Part shown: piece after piece, positions 4,282 through 5,384 of the stretch
How the letters are laid out: every line of letters starts with the position of its first letter
How positions within the stretch are numbered: the first letter of the stretch is position 1
DNA from: AC-69 sp044869895
GTDB taxonomy: Bacteria > Actinomycetota > UBA4738 > HRBIN12
NCBI GenBank assembly: GCA_044869895.1
Contig: JBIOXZ010000123.1
Span: forward strand, 1-5,384
Direction: 5' to 3'
DNA length: 5,384 nt
Program-made: the position numbers and the translations under genes
The notes under the pieces: generated by a model
Seen by the model: only the letters and a program-made list of their open reading frames with translations
Database searches by the model: none
Told to the model about the DNA's origin: nothing

Positions 4282-5384
4282 GTGACCTCCCGGGAGGGCA
4301 CCCGCGCATCCGTCCGCCGGTACCCGGTGTTGCCGGATAGCGTGGCCCGGGCTCGTACGGAGATCGAACAGCTCCTTCCTCGTATCCGGCCGGCGTGTCT
4401 GGATACCCTGCGACTTCTGGTCAGCGAGGTCCTCACCAATGCCATCAGGCACGGTCCGAGAGGATCCGACGCAGCGACCAGCATGCGGGTCGAGGTCCTG
4501 GGGGACCGCGTCCGCGTCGAGATCGAGGACGCGGGAGGGGGCTTCGCGCCTCCCGGCCCTCCGAAGGCTGACGGGAGCGGGGGGTGGGGCCTGTTCCTCG
4601 TGGACGAGCTCGCCGATCGGTGGGGGATTCGGGATGGGCCTCCCACCCGGGTGTGGTTCGAGGTCGACGCCTGTCTGATCCCCGAGCGGGCGCCCCCACC
4701 CGGCGAGTGGCCGGAGACAAATGACTCGTTCGTCCTCGAGGCTGTACCGGCTGCGGTCGTGGTCACCGATGTGGAGGGGATCGTGACGCGGTGGAACTTA
4801 CAGGCCGAGGCCTTGTTCGGCTGGAAGCCGGATGAAGCCGTCGGCCGCGATCTCAGCGTTCTCCTCTTCCCCGACGAAGCTGATGCGGGATCGGCGCCTT
4901 TCGCCAAACACCTTGGCATCGCAGGATCCTGGGAGGGCGACTGGGAGGCACGGCGGAACGACGGGACGATCGTGGTGGTCCACGTGGCGGCATCACCCCT
5001 CCGGGATGAGCGCGGTGGGCCGGTCGGCGTGGCGACGGCCTGGTTCGACGTCGGCGACCGCAAGCGGGTGGAGCAAGAGCTGGAGAAGCGTGTCGCCGAG
5101 CTTCGGGAATCGGAGCGCAACCTCCGGCTCATCACCGAGAACTCGCCGATCGCCATCCTGGCCTACGACCTCGACGAGAAGCTGCTCTACGTGAACCCGG
5201 CCGTGGAGGATCTCACCGGCTTCACCCCCGAGGAGATCGGGGAACGAACCTATCTCGATCTCGTCCATCCGGGGGACCGCAAACACGTCGAGGAGCGATG
5301 GCGATGGTTGCTCGCCGGCGGTCACATCGATGACGAGGAGGTCCGTTTGATCACCAAGGGAGGGGCCGTCAAGTGGTCCCTCTC
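4282..5384 (+). CDS. RsbW-like ATPase plus two PAS domains, sensor/anti-sigma-type regulator (partial, runs off right edge)
   Basis: The frame is open from upstream of GTG 4282 to the last base (367 codons, no stop). GTG 4282 is the only start in a suitable position, with a weak GGGCGGG ahead of it. Residues 12-128 are a GHKL ATPase of the RsbW/SpoIIAB anti-sigma class: N box SEVLTNAIRHG (E49, N53), G1 box EDAGGGF (D83) and G2 box GSGGWGLFLVDELADRWG. Residues 149-257 form a PAS domain (VTDVEGIVTRWNLQAEALFG, later VHVAASPLRDE) closing with DVGDRKRVEQEL. A coiled-coil-like linker (260-282) leads into a second PAS (283-367: NSPIAILAYD, YVNPAVEDLTGF, VHPGD) that is cut by the window end. The ATPase would bind or phosphorylate a partner and PAS domains would sense a signal. 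Usual multidomain relatives place the ATPase at or near the C-terminus, so an N-terminal one is notable. What follows (more PAS, a PP2C/SpoIIE phosphatase, a kinase or GGDEF) cannot be known here. Two conflicting minus-strand frames have low-complexity products and are judged non-coding. Confidence 0.92.
   Translation, partial: MTSREGTRASVRRYPVLPDSVARARTEIEQLLPRIRPACLDTLRLLVSEVLTNAIRHGPRGSDAATSMRVEVLGDRVRVEIEDAGGGFAPPGPPKADGSGGWGLFLVDELADRWGIRDGPPTRVWFEVDACLIPERAPPPGEWPETNDSFVLEAVPAAVVVTDVEGIVTRWNLQAEALFGWKPDEAVGRDLSVLLFPDEADAGSAPFAKHLGIAGSWEGDWEARRNDGTIVVVHVAASPLRDERGGPVGVATAWFDVGDRKRVEQELEKRVAELRESERNLRLITENSPIAILAYDLDEKLLYVNPAVEDLTGFTPEEIGERTYLDLVHPGDRKHVEERWRWLLAGGHIDDEEVRLITKGGAVKWSL

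Noticed and set aside
4101..5156. Long minus-strand frame of 351 codons opposite the ATPase-PAS gene
   Set aside because: Its product is Ser/Arg/Pro-rich with no motif, while the plus frame carries clear N, G1 and G2 boxes and PAS motifs. It is a high-GC shadow.

Overview
The window looks like a piece of a high-GC bacterial chromosome, most likely from an actinomycete-type organism (Actinomycetota), possibly an uncultivated lineage. Reasons: strong GC bias with G/C at third codon positions, GTG and TTG starts, a UdgX-type uracil-DNA glycosylase, an RsbW-like ATPase joined to PAS domains, and GGGTA-type -10 elements resembling those of the sigma-B/sigma-F family. This assignment is inference, since no marker gene fixes the taxon.

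Layout from left to right. A tRNA-Arg(CCU) lies on the minus strand at the left edge. Three plus-strand genes follow: a 65-aa zinc-ribbon protein (202-399), a 173-aa protein with an extreme proline-rich rod (601-1122), and a 353-aa HhH-PHP protein resembling DNA polymerase X without its polymerase core (1192-2253). Converging on it with a 4-bp gap is a minus-strand block, read from right to left: UdgX (starting near 4071), a 42-aa peptide gene (3344-3216), a 185-aa Trp/Cys-rich protein whose TTG start overlaps the peptide gene's stop (3219-2662), and a 92-aa basic protein ending in a Rho-N/SAP-like motif (2536-2258). Divergent from udgX is a plus-strand gene (4282 to beyond the right edge) encoding an anti-sigma-type ATPase domain followed by two PAS domains.

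How it may work together. Five transcription units have a GGGTA -10-like element on the correct strand 9-48 nt ahead of the start codon, each with a GNNT element 15-16 nt further upstream. A sixth, weaker GTTT-N16-GGGAAC lies ahead of the ATPase-PAS gene. By eye I count only nine GGGTA pentamers on both strands of the whole window, so five in sense-oriented leaders is a notable concentration. The working hypothesis is a small stress regulon under a sigma-B/F-type factor. It would include UdgX (uracil/abasic-site handling), several small uncharacterised proteins and perhaps the regulator beside them. The HhH-PHP nuclease-like protein is a plausible functional partner but shows no such promoter of its own. 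Two of the genes most easily missed are the 42-aa peptide and the right-edge ATPase-PAS gene, which has no stop codon inside the window.
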